From Canna indica (Eukaryota; Streptophyta; Magnoliopsida; Zingiberales; Cannaceae), in contig CP136895.1 of NCBI GenBank assembly GCA_034359265.1, positions 48,130,001 to 48,194,000 on the forward strand: 64,000 nucleotides of DNA. Direction: 5' to 3'. Below, piece after piece: positions 1 through 10,954 of the stretch. Every line of letters begins with the position of its first letter. Positions within the stretch are counted from its first letter, which is position 1. Under the pieces are notes generated by a model. It did no database searches and had not been told where the DNA came from. It saw nothing but the letters and a program-made list of their open reading frames with translations. A program made the position numbers and the translations under genes.

Positions 1-1102
1 AGCTTTTATGGTTGTCTATATTCATTATCGTTGGTTATGGATTTGTGATATGTTTATATGACTTTGATATGAATTTATTTTCTATTCATAAGACTTATGT
101 TGTTAAAGACTTTCATATAAACTTGTTCTCTTTAGAAAACAATGATGCAAACTTGTTATGTTTTTAATTGGTTAATGTACTCGGATACTAATCATATTAA
201 TGATGCAAATTTGTTGTCTTGCTCTTTTTATAAAGACATCATATTGTGCTTATCCTTTATTTTTTTCATTTATTCAAAAAATTATTACAATGCTTAAATG
301 TGAAGTTTTTTTTGTTAGTCACCAATGTTTTTATTATTAATTTATTTACCATTTTTCAAGTTGTAATGCAAGTTACAATTTCTATTTGCGGCCAATGGAA
401 TGCTACAAATAGAAATTGCAAGTTGCAAGTGTACTTGCAGCTTTCATTTGCGGCCAACCAAATGTCTACAAATACTAGTTGCAACTCTACTTGTGGACAA
501 CCAAATGTTTATTGCAAATTTTATTCGCGGGCATTTATTTTTTATGCAAATATTTTGTGCAGTAATTATACTTGCGGGCAACCATACATCCTCATATAAC
601 AACGTTGTAAGTTGCTTCTATATATAGTTATAAATTAAGTAATTAATTGAAATATATTTTTATGCAAAATTAGTATTATATGTTATCAGCCCATGATTCT
701 AAAAATATATTAAGGTGATGAGAATTTTTTTCAGTAATTTCCCAAAATTCGATTATGGTGAAGGGCCCAAATCCGAGTTATGGTGGCAGAAATTCTTAAA
801 TTTGGAATCAAACATTCACAATATCAATTTTTCCCCCGCAAATGTCTAACTAGTTAGACACTTTCGCAAAAACTATTTAACACGATGTAAATTTTAAAAT
901 GCACAAATATACCACTCCAAATAGGATAAATAGCCTAGAAATTCATATAATTTCACAAAAAATTAAGATCTATAAATTTTTTCCAATTTTAGCATGTAAA
1001 TTCACATAGTTAGCTTTCGTTATTGCATCTATCAATTAGTCAAGACCTCGTCAAATTTGCTGACGTGGAAGCTCGCACGCTGACAAATTCATACGTGGCC
1101 AA
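1..1102. other. AT-rich flank without a gene
   Basis: I see no convincing coding sequence. The short open frames between 246 and 627 have no family resemblance. They coincide with a degenerate tandem repeat (about 384-600) whose units carry the words TTTGCGGCCAA or TTGCGGGCAACC followed by AAATG...TGCAAAT. Around 830-960 is a second repeated block (GTCTAACTAGTTAGACA, then AACTATTTAACACGATG and AATGCACAAATATACCA) that recurs at about 31664-32000, on the far side of the nested transposon stack. The last bases, 1098-1102 (GCCAA), are the flank of the copia LTR that starts at 1103. Confidence 0.6.
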
Positions 1103-2490
1103 TGTTGGTGAAATGACCTACACTAGAGGGGAGTGAATAGCGTGTTAACTATATTTTAGACTAATTCGATTCTAAACGTTTCTTGATGAGTTAGGCAAAT
1201 TACAATTTAATAGCAAGCAGAAGCAAGATAAACAATAAGTAATTCAATACGCAAAGTAAACAATGCTAACACTTTGATTTATAGTGGTTCGGCCCCAATG
1301 ACTACTCCACTACCTAAGCACCCCCGCTCAGGATTTCCAACTCTAGTTTACTAGATTAGAGTGTTTCCTTTACAATGATGACCTTTTCACCGGAAAGTGT
1401 CCGCTCTCACACCAAAGATACTTCCACACCCGGAAGTCTCCCGCCTTCCTACCGAGAGCACTCTCCCACCTCAAGCCCTATGGACAACACAACTAATCTT
1501 AGCAAGATAAGTTTACACCGGTGGATTTAAGCCTTAACACCAAGGTAACCACCAATCATTCAAGACCTAACAACCTAGGTCTTACACAAGATCAAACACA
1601 AGAAAATAAAGCACAAAATACACAAGTAATGGAGCAAATGAATAATACAACTTATACTTAGCTCCAACACAAGATCACCTAGCTCCTCTTAATGCATTGA
1701 AGATGAATCGATGAAGTGTGAAGGCCAAATCAAGGTTTTCGCATAAGAACTAGGTTTGCTCAAAGAATAGCTCAAGAAGGCTTAGCAAATGTCAAGAGAT
1801 GGCTCAATAAAGTTCGAAGATGTATAAGGATGCTTTGGAAGGCAAGTTTGGGATCTTATATAGAGATCCCAATGGTAGGAGCTCGGTTTCAAACAGGCTC
1901 AAAAAGGTAGAAATTCAAAATAGAGCCGTTGGGGCCATTCTGGTAACTCTGGATAGTTAGACTAGTTGATCTTGGGAATACTTGGAAAGTACCGATACTT
2001 TTCAAGCAATTACGAAATATCAATCTGGGTTGTTCCAGGTTGTCCATCCGGGTTATTCCGGGATATTTTGGGATGTCCATCCGGGTTGTTCTGGGCTATT
2101 CTAGATTTCCGAGATGTTCACCCAGATTGTTTATGACTTGAAAACTCTTGGTACTATTGGTACATTCCAGTTGAAGTTTGGTCGACCGAAACGGCAAGGT
2201 TCTTTCTTTTGATTCGGGTTTCGGGTTTGATTATTTAGGGATCTTTGCATCATAATGAGAATTAATACAATCATTCTAGATACCCTAAACCTAAACTCTA
2301 TTCTTCCCGACGAATCCGAGCGCGTCTATCAACCTCCTTCCGATTCATCGATTTTTTGATATTTCCGATCGAGAACGTTGTGCACTAACCAATATGGAAC
2401 TTGAAAATATTTTTCCATGAAAACATTAGTTCCATGTTTGTTATCATCAAAACTGAGATTAAGACCAATGTTGAAATACTTAAGCCAACA
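1103..2490 (-). repeat. 3' LTR of outer copia element C1
   Basis: On the plus strand the block opens with TGTTGGTGAAATGACC and closes with CTTAAGCCAACA, so both ends carry the TG/CA-type inverted termini of an LTR (1,388 bp). It is followed at 2491-2504 by a pyrimidine run, which is a polypurine tract on the minus strand, so this is the downstream LTR of a minus-strand element. The second copy starts at 4240 and matches it until about 31620 once later insertions are removed. The segment 2030-2110 holds short tandem units around GTCCATCCGGGTTGTTC. The ends resemble those of the LTRs at 48672 and 58701, so it is a distant relative of those Sirevirus-like elements. Confidence 0.85.
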
Positions 2491-2842
2491 ATCTTTCTCT
2501 TTTTGATGATGACAAACAACCTTAAGAAAATACTTTTAATAAAGCACAAAGGAAGTCAATTATGAGATTTCTCCCCCTATTAACATGCACATCTACAAAT
2601 ATAAACTCCATCTATCTATATGCATGGTTTTCCTATATTTTCTTTCTTTTTACCTATATTTTTCTCTCCCTTTTGACATCAATGAAAAAGGACAAAAAAG
2701 TCAATCTAATCAAAGTTGAGACTCTAAAACATTTTTCATGAAACATGAAGATCTCAACCAAAGGGGTGAAAACCAAATATCCAAATGAAAGCAAGAAATG
2801 ATAAATAAAATCCAAGTTCGGGCATCATGCATAATATTCAAG
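2491..2842 (-). other. C1 3' internal remnant with polypurine tract
   Basis: After the polypurine tract (2491-2504 on the minus strand) comes about 340 bp of AT-rich sequence with no open frame. In a complete copia element the end of pol (reverse transcriptase and RNase H) should lie here. Nothing of it is recognisable, so C1 has lost nearly all of pol. Confidence 0.5.
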
Positions 2843-3205
2843 TAGGGTTAATTACTGTATATATCATAACTTTTACTCTCTTTCTCTAATATATCCCATC
2901 TTTTTATTTGTATCAAATATGGTCTCTAATTTTTATTTCCTTTCAAATCTATCCCGCTATTAACTACCTGTTAATTATCTCGTTGGAATTCTGATGTGGA
3001 CATGCTGACTTGGATTATCAGTCCACGTCAGCATATCAGCATCAACATGCTGATTGTTATTATCTTATTGTTAAGTGGGTTAATCACAAAATATATCACC
3101 ACTTTTCATGCTTTTCTCTAATCTATCTACACTTTTTAATTTTTCCAATTAGATACCCTAGCTTTCGATTTGTTTCAAATTTATCCCACCGTGATCCTAA
3201 CGTCA
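2843..3205. repeat. Two direct copies of an AT-rich repeat in C1
   Basis: Two related units of about 125 bp, near 2843-2968 and 3077-3205, each start with GGGTTAAT and continue with a TATATATCA...ACTTT, CTCTAAT, TTTCAAATYTATCCC pattern. The spacer between them (2985-3055) has an imperfect inverted repeat around ATGCTGAC...GTCAGCAT. The block runs into the 3' end of the C1 gag frame, so it is an insertion into that element. No target duplication was identified and the family is unknown to me. Confidence 0.5.
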
Positions 3206-4160
3206 AATTTTCATTTAGATTTCTAATTTTTGAATTCTTGATTAACATATCATCATTTTCAATTTCCAACTCATTATTTATATTTTTTAAATTCTTAATT
3301 TCAAGTTTCAAATCATCATCGCAAGAATCAAGTAAACTAGAACTCAATTTTTCTTTCTCTAATCTATGTAAATGACTACTAAGTCTAAAATTTTCCTTTT
3401 TCATCTTCTTATTTTCCTTATTTGTTTTTACTAGCATGACATATATTTTCTTAGATTCCTCTAATAGCTCATCATAGGTCATATCGAAAGAACTAGAGCT
3501 ACTAGCATCATTACTACTATCAACATTTTTAATATGACTAAAATGAGATAATAGTACCCCATCATGGATACCCATGAGGCAAACCTTAGATGTGCCTTCA
3601 TGGTCATAACAAGAGGATGCTTCACTAGATTCAGTGGAGGACTTTGAAGCATTCTTCCTCTTATTGCCATTTTTCTTAAGTAAAGGGCAATTATTCTTTA
3701 TATACCCATTCTCTTTGCAAAAGAAGAAAATGACCTTTCTCTTTCGATTTTTAGTGCTTCTTTGACTAGAAATACTTTGAGCTTCAAAAACCAAGTTAGC
3801 ATTGAAGGGATGACCATTGTCATCACCACCTTTATGAAAAGTAGTTAACTCCTCGGTTTTGGCATAATCATAAAACATGTTTAAACAAGCCCAAATATCG
3901 AATGCGGGAGTACAATGCATGACCTTTCCAAAGATATCATTTTCCAAAGAACAAAATATGCAATTCATAGCTTTAGCATTTAACTCAAAGATATCAATTT
4001 GTTCTTGGGTCCGAGCATTCATGTTTTCCTTAGGTTCAATATATCTAATCTTTACCATGTTCAACACACATAAACCTCGTGTCTTTAGGATTGTATACAT
4101 TCTACTCTTCCAAGGACCAAAGTTAGACTCATCGAACCTAGGAGGTATAGATGCTACCAA
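3123..4160 (-). pseudogene. Copia gag remnant of C1
   Basis: This is a minus-strand open frame of 345 residues. It begins with the copia gag pattern (PPRFDESNFGPWKSRM near residues 6-21, then 'WACLNMFYD' near residue 90) and ends in a Lys/Glu/Asn-rich coiled-coil-like stretch (about 230-320) typical of Sirevirus-like gag. The zinc knuckle near residue 148 is damaged: one Cys is Phe and the His position is Tyr, so metal binding is unlikely. No ATG opens the frame; the first codon read is TTG. The last 30 or so residues come from the inserted repeat at 2843-3205, so the true C-terminus is missing. In the family, gag forms the particle that packages the RNA. Confidence 0.75.
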
Positions 4161-4227
4161 CTCTAGTGTTATTTTTGGATCGAGACTAGATGTAGAGGAA
4201 ATGGTAAAATCTCAATCTACGACCCGT

Positions 4228-4238
4228 TTTGATACCAA
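4228..4238 (-). other. C1 primer-binding site
   Basis: On the minus strand this reads TTGGTATCAAA, directly inside the LTR that starts at 4240. It matches the initiator-Met-tRNA primer site of plant copia elements (TGGTATCA core). It fixes the element's orientation and shows that the LTR to its right is the 5' LTR. Confidence 0.75.
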
Positions 4239-4239
4239 A

Positions 4240-4444
4240 TATTGGTGAAATGACCTCCACTAGAGGGGGGGTGAATAGTCTGTTAACTAAATTTTAGCCT
4301 AGTTCCGATTTTAAATGTTTCTTGACGAGTTAGACAAATTACAATTTAATAGCAAGCTGAAGCAAGATAAATAATAAGTAATTCAATATGCAAAGTAAAC
4401 AATGCTAACACTTTGATTTATAGTGGTTCGGCCCCAATGCCTAC
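4240..4444 (-). repeat. 5' LTR of C1, first segment
   Basis: Starts TATTGGTGAAATGACC (the expected TGT has become TAT) and follows the LTR at 1103 closely up to GGCCCCAATGCCTAC. The LTR is broken here by the Athila-like element G1. CCTAC (4440-4444) is the left target-site duplication. The LTR resumes at 19264. Confidence 0.85.
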
Positions 4445-5898
4445 TGTTGTTAATTTTACACGCAAGTGGACGTATCATAATAAGTAGTAAAAAGTTCGTT
4501 CCCACAAGGACTTTGTTCTAAGTTTGTTATCTAAGAATGATCACTCTTCTCTTAATTCAAGCTAAGTTTAAGTTGGTGATGGTAAAGTAAACTGTGAAGA
4601 AAATAACTAAGAGAAATTGTAAAGGAAATTCAAGGCTGATTTATATAATGATCACAAACCTAGGATTTTAACTTCCCGCTATACCTTGCCAAGTTAATTC
4701 CTTACTTCATCTAATCATTGTATAGCATAGTTTATCAACCTAGCTAGGATTCAACAATATTCATCAAGTTCTGTCCAATTAAAGTGAACCTAATTGTTTA
4801 ATCCAATTCCCTCCATGTCTGTGAGAATCCAGAAATTAAATAATTGCACTAAGCATTAATCCTAACTGGTTACCTAAGGTGACTTGGCTATTTCAACCTA
4901 ATCACAAATTATAATTCTCAATCTCTTGCAAAGAATCACAATCTTAGGCTATTCTATTTGGTTCTGAACATAAGTTCCTCTTTCAAGGTAACTTAGATTT
5001 AATAGATCACTCTAAAGCTGGTCAAACAATAGAGAGCTTTAAGATCAAAATAGAATACATAAACTGTGTTAAAAGAAAGACCGAATAAGATTCATAAATG
5101 AATTAACAAGGTTCAGTATAAGGATCCATTAAAATCCTAGAAAGAAAACTCAGTTCATAATTACAGAAGAAATCAACATCCACATAGCTTTCAATTTCAG
5201 CATAAGGAAACGCAAGATAAACAAGTGGAAGAAGGGAAAGAAACTAGGAATACAAACTTTGGTCTTCTCCTCTTCGAATCCTTCCTTGTTGTTCTCCAAT
5301 TTCTTGAGTTGAGCCACCTTCTTCTGCTTGGTTCCAGCTGCATACAATGATCCAGATTTTCAGGCACTTCTTTTGTTCAACTACTGCTATTATATCAGCA
5401 GCATCTTCTCAAATAAGCAGGAGTCGTTTTCTTCAAATGCACAGCAGCAGTCGCCCTTCTCAAATGAGCAGCAGCCCTAAGTTTTTCTTTTTGGATCCTA
5501 ATTAGGCTGCCTCCCTTTAAGAGACTCCATAGTGGGGTTTAAGTTGAGACCCGACTAGCTAGCTAATTGGATCCCCACTTGGCTGCACAACTTCAAGAAA
5601 GTGGGTCTTCACATGCTGCGAATAAGACCAATAAAACCCAATAAAAATTTCTTCATCCAAATGAGATTTAATAACCAAAGGAAAATATAATCCTAACTTA
5701 AAAACTGCAGCCACATCAATCTTAGAAAAAAATTATGAAGAAGAACTTTAACTTTCCTAAGAAAAATCCACATTGACCTTAACAAACTATTAAGAATCAA
5801 AAGTGCACTTAAAGTTGAAAGTTCTACTTAATTACCCCAGAAATAAAGACGAATATTCACCAAAAGACTTGTTAAATAGTTTTGTTATAGAGTTATCA
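4445..5898 (-). repeat. 3' LTR of G1
   Basis: 1,454 bp, from TGTTGTTAATTTTACACG to GAGTTATCA. It is very similar to 13088-13518 plus 18244-19258 (about 1,446 bp without C2), which shows where C2 entered. Immediately inside, 5899-5913 on the minus strand reads as a G-rich polypurine tract (GTGGGGGAGT). Confidence 0.9.
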
Positions 5899-7239
5899 AC
5901 TCCCCCACGCTTAAGGATTTGCTAGTCCTCGAACAAACAACGTCCAAATTAGTGTTGACTTCTTAGAATCGTCTCACTTGGCTGCCAAATAGTTCCATGA
6001 AATCTGAACCTGCTATCAAAAGAGCTTCAATCTCAAAAATATTTGCATATCAATCTCAGCAATCAAGAGAGTTATCAAAATTTTGAGGCCTCACTTACTG
6101 CTAGGAATTTTGATCTTATTCAATTGAACTTAGTTAAGCATCAATTTATTTTTTTTATATAGAGCAAATAAGCCTTCAAACTTTTGTAATTATTATCCTC
6201 TACATCACTCAAATTATATTCAGCAGAACTTCTTTTAAACCCAATTTTCAGTCAACTTGTCTTTTTCTTTTTTTTTTTAACTTTTCATCGCTCAAGTTTC
6301 AGCTAGCTTCACATTTTTCACTAGCCTCCCTATTTTTACGGTGGTTGATGTCTCGATTTCATTAGCACATGCTCAAGTTTCAACTTTTTTTTTTAGCCTC
6401 CCTATTTTTACATTGCTAATGCCAGGGCTTACTCTGTTATTGTTCAATAGACAAGTTCTCTCTTCTTTTTTTTCTTTTTTTTTTCAACAATGAATCTAAT
6501 TAGTTCAATCAAGAGGAAATGCCTAAGTTCTAAGCTTATTTATTCACAAACTTTGATGCTTAACTAAATTGTTCTCGACTAAGTTCATTGTTCTTCACAC
6601 AAGTTTTGCCTCTACATTCAAGTCATCTCCCAATTACTGATTTCAACACCTACATCTTACAATATATCAACCGTCAATGTTTACAGATCCAACTTCATTC
6701 ACTTAAGGCAGTCCAAGATTCTATCATTTCAAAAAGTCAATCACACTTCTTTATTTTATTTTTTATTTTTTTGAACTAACATGAATCATGAACAACACAC
6801 CAAATCCCAAAAGTTAAGCATATGCTCAACTCTCCAGATTTACCCCACACTTGGTGTATATTATGTTCAAAAATTTGAATAAAAGGAATTCAAGATAACT
6901 CAAACAATACTCTCCTGGTTTCGATGCTTCTGCTGGTCCTCTAAAGTTCTCCAGGAGCTCCTCTAAGTTGCTCTTTTTCTTCTTCTTTTTCCTTTTTTTT
7001 TTCTTCAAGTTTTTTATTCTTTTAACAGTGACCTTCTCTATCTGCTATCCTGCAATCACATTGTAGATTAATGTCCAACTATATCTATTTGCAATGAACA
7101 ATGTACTCAATGTTTTATTTAAATCAAAGAAAACAAAATAAGTGAGAATCATCAAAACTGAAATGTAAATGAAATAAGCAATAACTAGAGTGCAGAGCTT
7201 GGGTTGCCTCCCAAGAAGCGTCTAATTTATAGTCTTTGG
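5899..7239 (-). other. G1 polypurine tract and non-coding 3' segment
   Basis: Between the polypurine tract and the end of integrase lies about 1.3 kb with T-rich and A-rich runs (6140-6490, 6720-6780, 6960-7020) and no credible gene. Many Athila elements carry an env-like reading frame at this place. None is visible here. Short frames at 6588 and 6826 are compositional and have no family features. Confidence 0.6.
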
Positions 7240-8397
7240 CTAGACTTTCTCAGGTTCATTGGCATCTTTGAGTGTGATTGATGAAACTTGGTGATTAAAA
7301 TCACCTCCCCAATAATGTTTCAAACGTTGCCCATTAACTTTGAACACTTGACCAGCTTCATTCTCTACCTCAACAGCTCCATGTGGGAACATTGTTACAA
7401 TTCGAAATGGACCTGACCAGCGAGACTTAAGTTTCCCTGGGAAAAGCTTCAGCCGTGAATTAAACAGAAGAACTAATTGCCCCGGTTCAAAATTCTTCTC
7501 TCGAAGATTCTTGTCATGCCACTTCTTTGTTATTTCCTTATAAATCTAAGCATTTTCATAAGCTTGCAATCTGAATTCGCCAAGCTCATTAAGCTGTAGT
7601 AAACGCTTTTCACCTGCAGCTTGTAAGTTAAAGTTCAGCTTCTTGATTGCCTAAAAAGCTTTGTGCTCTAACTTTACTAGTAGATGACAAGCCTTGCCAT
7701 AAACGAGCTGGTAAGGAGATGAGCCTATATGAGTATTATAAGCTGTTCTATATGCCCAAAGGCTGTCATCTAACTTTTTAGACCAGTCTTTTCTAGATGT
7801 GTTGACAGTCTTCTCAAGGATTTGTTTGATCTCTCTGTTGGAAACTTTAGCTTGGCCAATAGTCTGAGGATGGTATGCAAGAGCTATTTTATGCTTAACA
7901 CCATACTTAGATAAGAGTGCAGCAACTTGCTTGTTGTAGAAATGAGTACCCCCATAGCTGATAACAGCCCTAGGTGTGCCAAATCGAGTGAAGATATACT
8001 TTTACAAAAAATTAAGGACAACAACAACATCATTGGTTAGAGTTGCAACGGCTTCCACCCATTTAGACACATAATCAACAACAAGCATGATGTATAAATT
8101 CTTGTAAGAGGGAGCAAATGGCCCCATGAAATCAATCCCCCATACATCAAATAGCTCCACTTCTAGAATATAGTTCAAAGTCATTTCATTCATCCTAGAG
8201 ATATTACCTGTGCGTTGGCAGCGATCACATCCTTTGACAAACTCAGCTGCATCCTTGAAAAGAGTAGGCCAAAAGAAACCAGATTGTAGTACTTTGGCAG
8301 TAGTTCTATCTCCACGAAAATGTCCTCCATAAGGTGATGAATGACACTGCTGTAAAATACTATCTATTTCAGCTTCTGGAATACATCTTCTAAGCAC
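7240..8397 (-). pseudogene. G1 integrase, inactivated
   Basis: Integrase would insert the element's cDNA in the nucleus. Visible in order: HHCC zinc domain ([10 protein letters not shown] then CDRCQRTG, about residues 19-60 of this piece), core with first catalytic Asp (GIDFMGP), second region ISYGGTHF near 7950 and third [15 protein letters not shown] near 7860, then a C-terminal domain ending in a FKVNGQRLKHYW motif near 7330. The second Asp is Tyr and the catalytic Glu is Lys, so two of the three DDE residues are gone. In-frame stops lie near 8000, 7652 and 7547. The piece is in frame with the RNase H part upstream, separated by one TAA at about 8428. Confidence 0.85.
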
Positions 8398-8427
8398 ATT
8401 GTCAGGGCAGATTTTGAAAAGAAAATG

Positions 8428-9369
8428 TTATTCCCAAAAGTAAAACTTCACTTGGTGTAAGAATCTCTTCTTCTGCTGAAAATTAAAATCAGGAGGAATG
8501 ATGTGACTAACCAAGTAATTCACATAATCAGCATACCAAGGTACTTTTATTTCAGTTGCTGCAAATAACCGCTCATCGGGAAAAGAATCATTAATGGCAA
8601 GAGAGTCTACAATTGCTTTAGTATTTTCAAGTCTAGAAAGATGATCTACTACTTGGTTCTTTGTCCCCTTTCTATCCCTGATCTCCAAATCAAACTCTTG
8701 CAAAAGAAGCACCCATCTGATCAACCGAGGCTTAGAATCCTTCTTGGCAATCAAATATTTGATGGCTGAATGATCAGTATACATAATAACTTTTGTGCCA
8801 ACAAGGTAAGCTCGAAATTTGTCAAAGGCAAATACCACAGCTAGCAATTCTTTATCAGTGGTTGTGTAGTTAAGTTGAGTATCTGAAAGGGTTTTGCTAG
8901 CATAGTATATAGAATGAAAAATCTTGTTATGTCTCTGACCCAAAACAGCTCCAATTGCGAAGTCACTAGCATCGCACATTAGCTCAAATGGCAAACTCCA
9001 TTCTGGTCCAACAATGATTGGTGCAGAAACCAGCTTCTTCTTCAACTCATTGATTGCCTCAAGACAAGCTTTGTCAAAGTTAAATTTCACATCTTTTTCT
9101 AGCAATCTACAGAGAGGGTTAGCGATTTTGGAAAAGTCCTTAATGAACCTCCTGTAGAAGCCAACATGACCCAATAAACTCCTTACTCCTTTTACAGTAG
9201 TGGACGGTGGAAGCTTCTCAATGATCTCAATTTTTGCCCTGTCGACTTGCAAACCATGTTGTGAAACCTTGTGACCAAGCACAATACCTTCCTGTACCAT
9301 GAAGTGACATTTCTCCCAATTAAGCACTAAGTTGGTTTCTTCACAGCGCTGTAGAACTTGAGTTAGATT
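8428..9369 (-). pseudogene. G1 RT thumb and RNase H
   Basis: Follows reverse transcriptase in the same frame after a stop codon near 9367-9369. It shows the RT connection ([20 protein letters not shown]), then RNase [18 protein letters not shown] with its catalytic Asp, [17 protein letters not shown] with the catalytic Glu, [10 protein letters not shown] with the third Asp, and [13 protein letters not shown]. In gypsy elements this domain degrades the RNA strand of the RNA-DNA hybrid. The catalytic acidic residues appear intact, but the flanking stops separate it from RT and integrase. Confidence 0.85.
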
Positions 9370-9943
9370 TTACAGACATTCATCATAGGTGTCACCTAGA
9401 ATTGAAAAGTCATCCATGAAAATCTCTAAACCATGCTCAATCATGTCAGAAAAGATTACCATCATGCATCTTTGGAATGTGGCTGGTGCATTGCATAGTC
9501 CAAATGGCATGCGTCTGAAAGCAAAAGTACCATAAGGACAAGTGAAGGTAGTCTTCTCTTGGTCTTCTGGTGCAATAGCAATCTGATTATATCCTGAATA
9601 ACCATCTAGGAAATAATAAAACTCTTTCCCAGCCAATCCTGTCCAACATCTGATCAATGAAGGGCAATGGAAAGTGATCCTTCCTAGTAACCTTATTTAG
9701 CTTCATGTAGTCCATACACACCCGCCAACCAATAATTGTTCTAGTGGGAATTAACTCATTGTTTGCATTTGCTACCACGGTCATTCCCCCCTTCTTTGGC
9801 ACACACTGCATAGGGCTAACCCAAGAGCTATCAGAAATAGGATAAATGATACCCGCATACAACCATTTGATAATCTCCTTCTTCACCACATCTTTCATAA
9901 TGGGGTTGAGACGTCTTTGGCAATATTCTACCACTAGTTTGTA
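9370..9943 (-). pseudogene. G1 reverse transcriptase, frameshifted
   Basis: The N-terminal half (to about 9640) carries PIMKDVVKKEIIKWL, SWVSPMQCVPKKGG and WRVCMDYMKLNKVTRKDHFPLPF. The second half carries YYFLDGYSGYNQI, MPFGLCNAPATFQRCM and the catalytic box FMDD (Tyr replaced by Phe, common in this lineage). The halves are in different frames: the first runs out near residue 100 just after QMLDRI, and the other resumes at about 9657, so a small indel lies near 9640. A TGA near 9941-9943 separates it from protease. The reverse transcriptase would copy element RNA into DNA in the particle. Confidence 0.88.
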
Positions 9944-10954
9944 TCATTCTTCCAAAAGAATTTTGTGCATGCAAAAACTTGGACTGATGCCTCTAATGTC
10001 AGCAATGGTCCATCCCATAGCTCTCTTATGCTCCCTTAAAACTCTTAAAAGTTTCTCCTCCTGTACTTTTGTAAGAACAACAGAAATAATGACAAGTAAA
10101 GTAGAGTCTATACCCAAAAAAGCATACTTCAAATGAGCTGGTAATAATTTCATTTCTAAAGATGGAGGTTCTTCTATGGATGGCCTTGATGTTTTACATT
10201 GTTCAGGCATTTGAAGAATTTCATATGCACCGAATGGCCTTCTCACCCTTGTGAATGAATCCAACAGCTTGCTGCAATTTTTAATTTCCGTATCGATATC
10301 CTCAAAAGAATTGACTAGTGTTGCCTCCAAATCATCAACTGGCCTATGCTTCATCAAAACATCAGTAATAACATGATCTAAAATGCTCATGGAAAAATAA
10401 TCTTCCCTATGATTGAGGAGTTTCACAGCAGCAAAAACATTGAAAGTTACATGGTCTTCTCCTACCCTCATGGTCAACGCCCCCTTCTCCACATCAATAA
10501 GTGTTTTGCCAATTGCCATAATAGGTCTACCAAGAATTGTAGGAACGTCCCTGTCTTCCTCCATATCAAGAACTAGAAAATCAACAGGAAAAATAAACTT
10601 CCCCACTTTTACAAGCACATCTTCTACAACACCCTTAGGAAAAGCTAGAGAACTGTCTACTAATTGTAAAGTTACTGATGTAGGTCTAACTTCTCCTAAT
10701 CCAAGCTTCTTAAAAATAGACCATGGCATCAAATTGATGTTAGCACCCAAGTCCCACAAAGCTTTACCTGAAAACTGAACACCAATGGAGCAAGGAATCT
10801 GAAAGCTACCTGGATCCTTTAGCTTAGGTGGAAACTTGTTTTGCAAGATGGCACTATACTCTTCTGTCAATGCCACAGTTTCATAATCACCCAGCCGCCT
10901 CTTCTTGGAAAGGATATCTTTCATGAACTTGACATAGCTTGGCATTTGCTCCAA
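9944..10954 (-). pseudogene. G1 aspartic protease region
   Basis: A 336-residue open piece on the minus strand. The retropepsin signature ALWDLGANINLMP (active Asp in DLGA, about residue 68) and the flap and C-terminal motif DVPTILGRPIM (about 140) are clear. The downstream part leads into reverse transcriptase through LREHKRAMGWTIADIRGISP. The protease would process the gag-pol polyprotein. DLGA in place of DTGA/DSGA is usual in Athila-type elements. It ends in a TGA that is in frame with the RT piece. Confidence 0.85.

Noticed and set aside
246..627. Frames of 117 and 75 residues near the left end
   Set aside because: They coincide with a degenerate repeat (TTGCGGCCAA words) and show no family resemblance.
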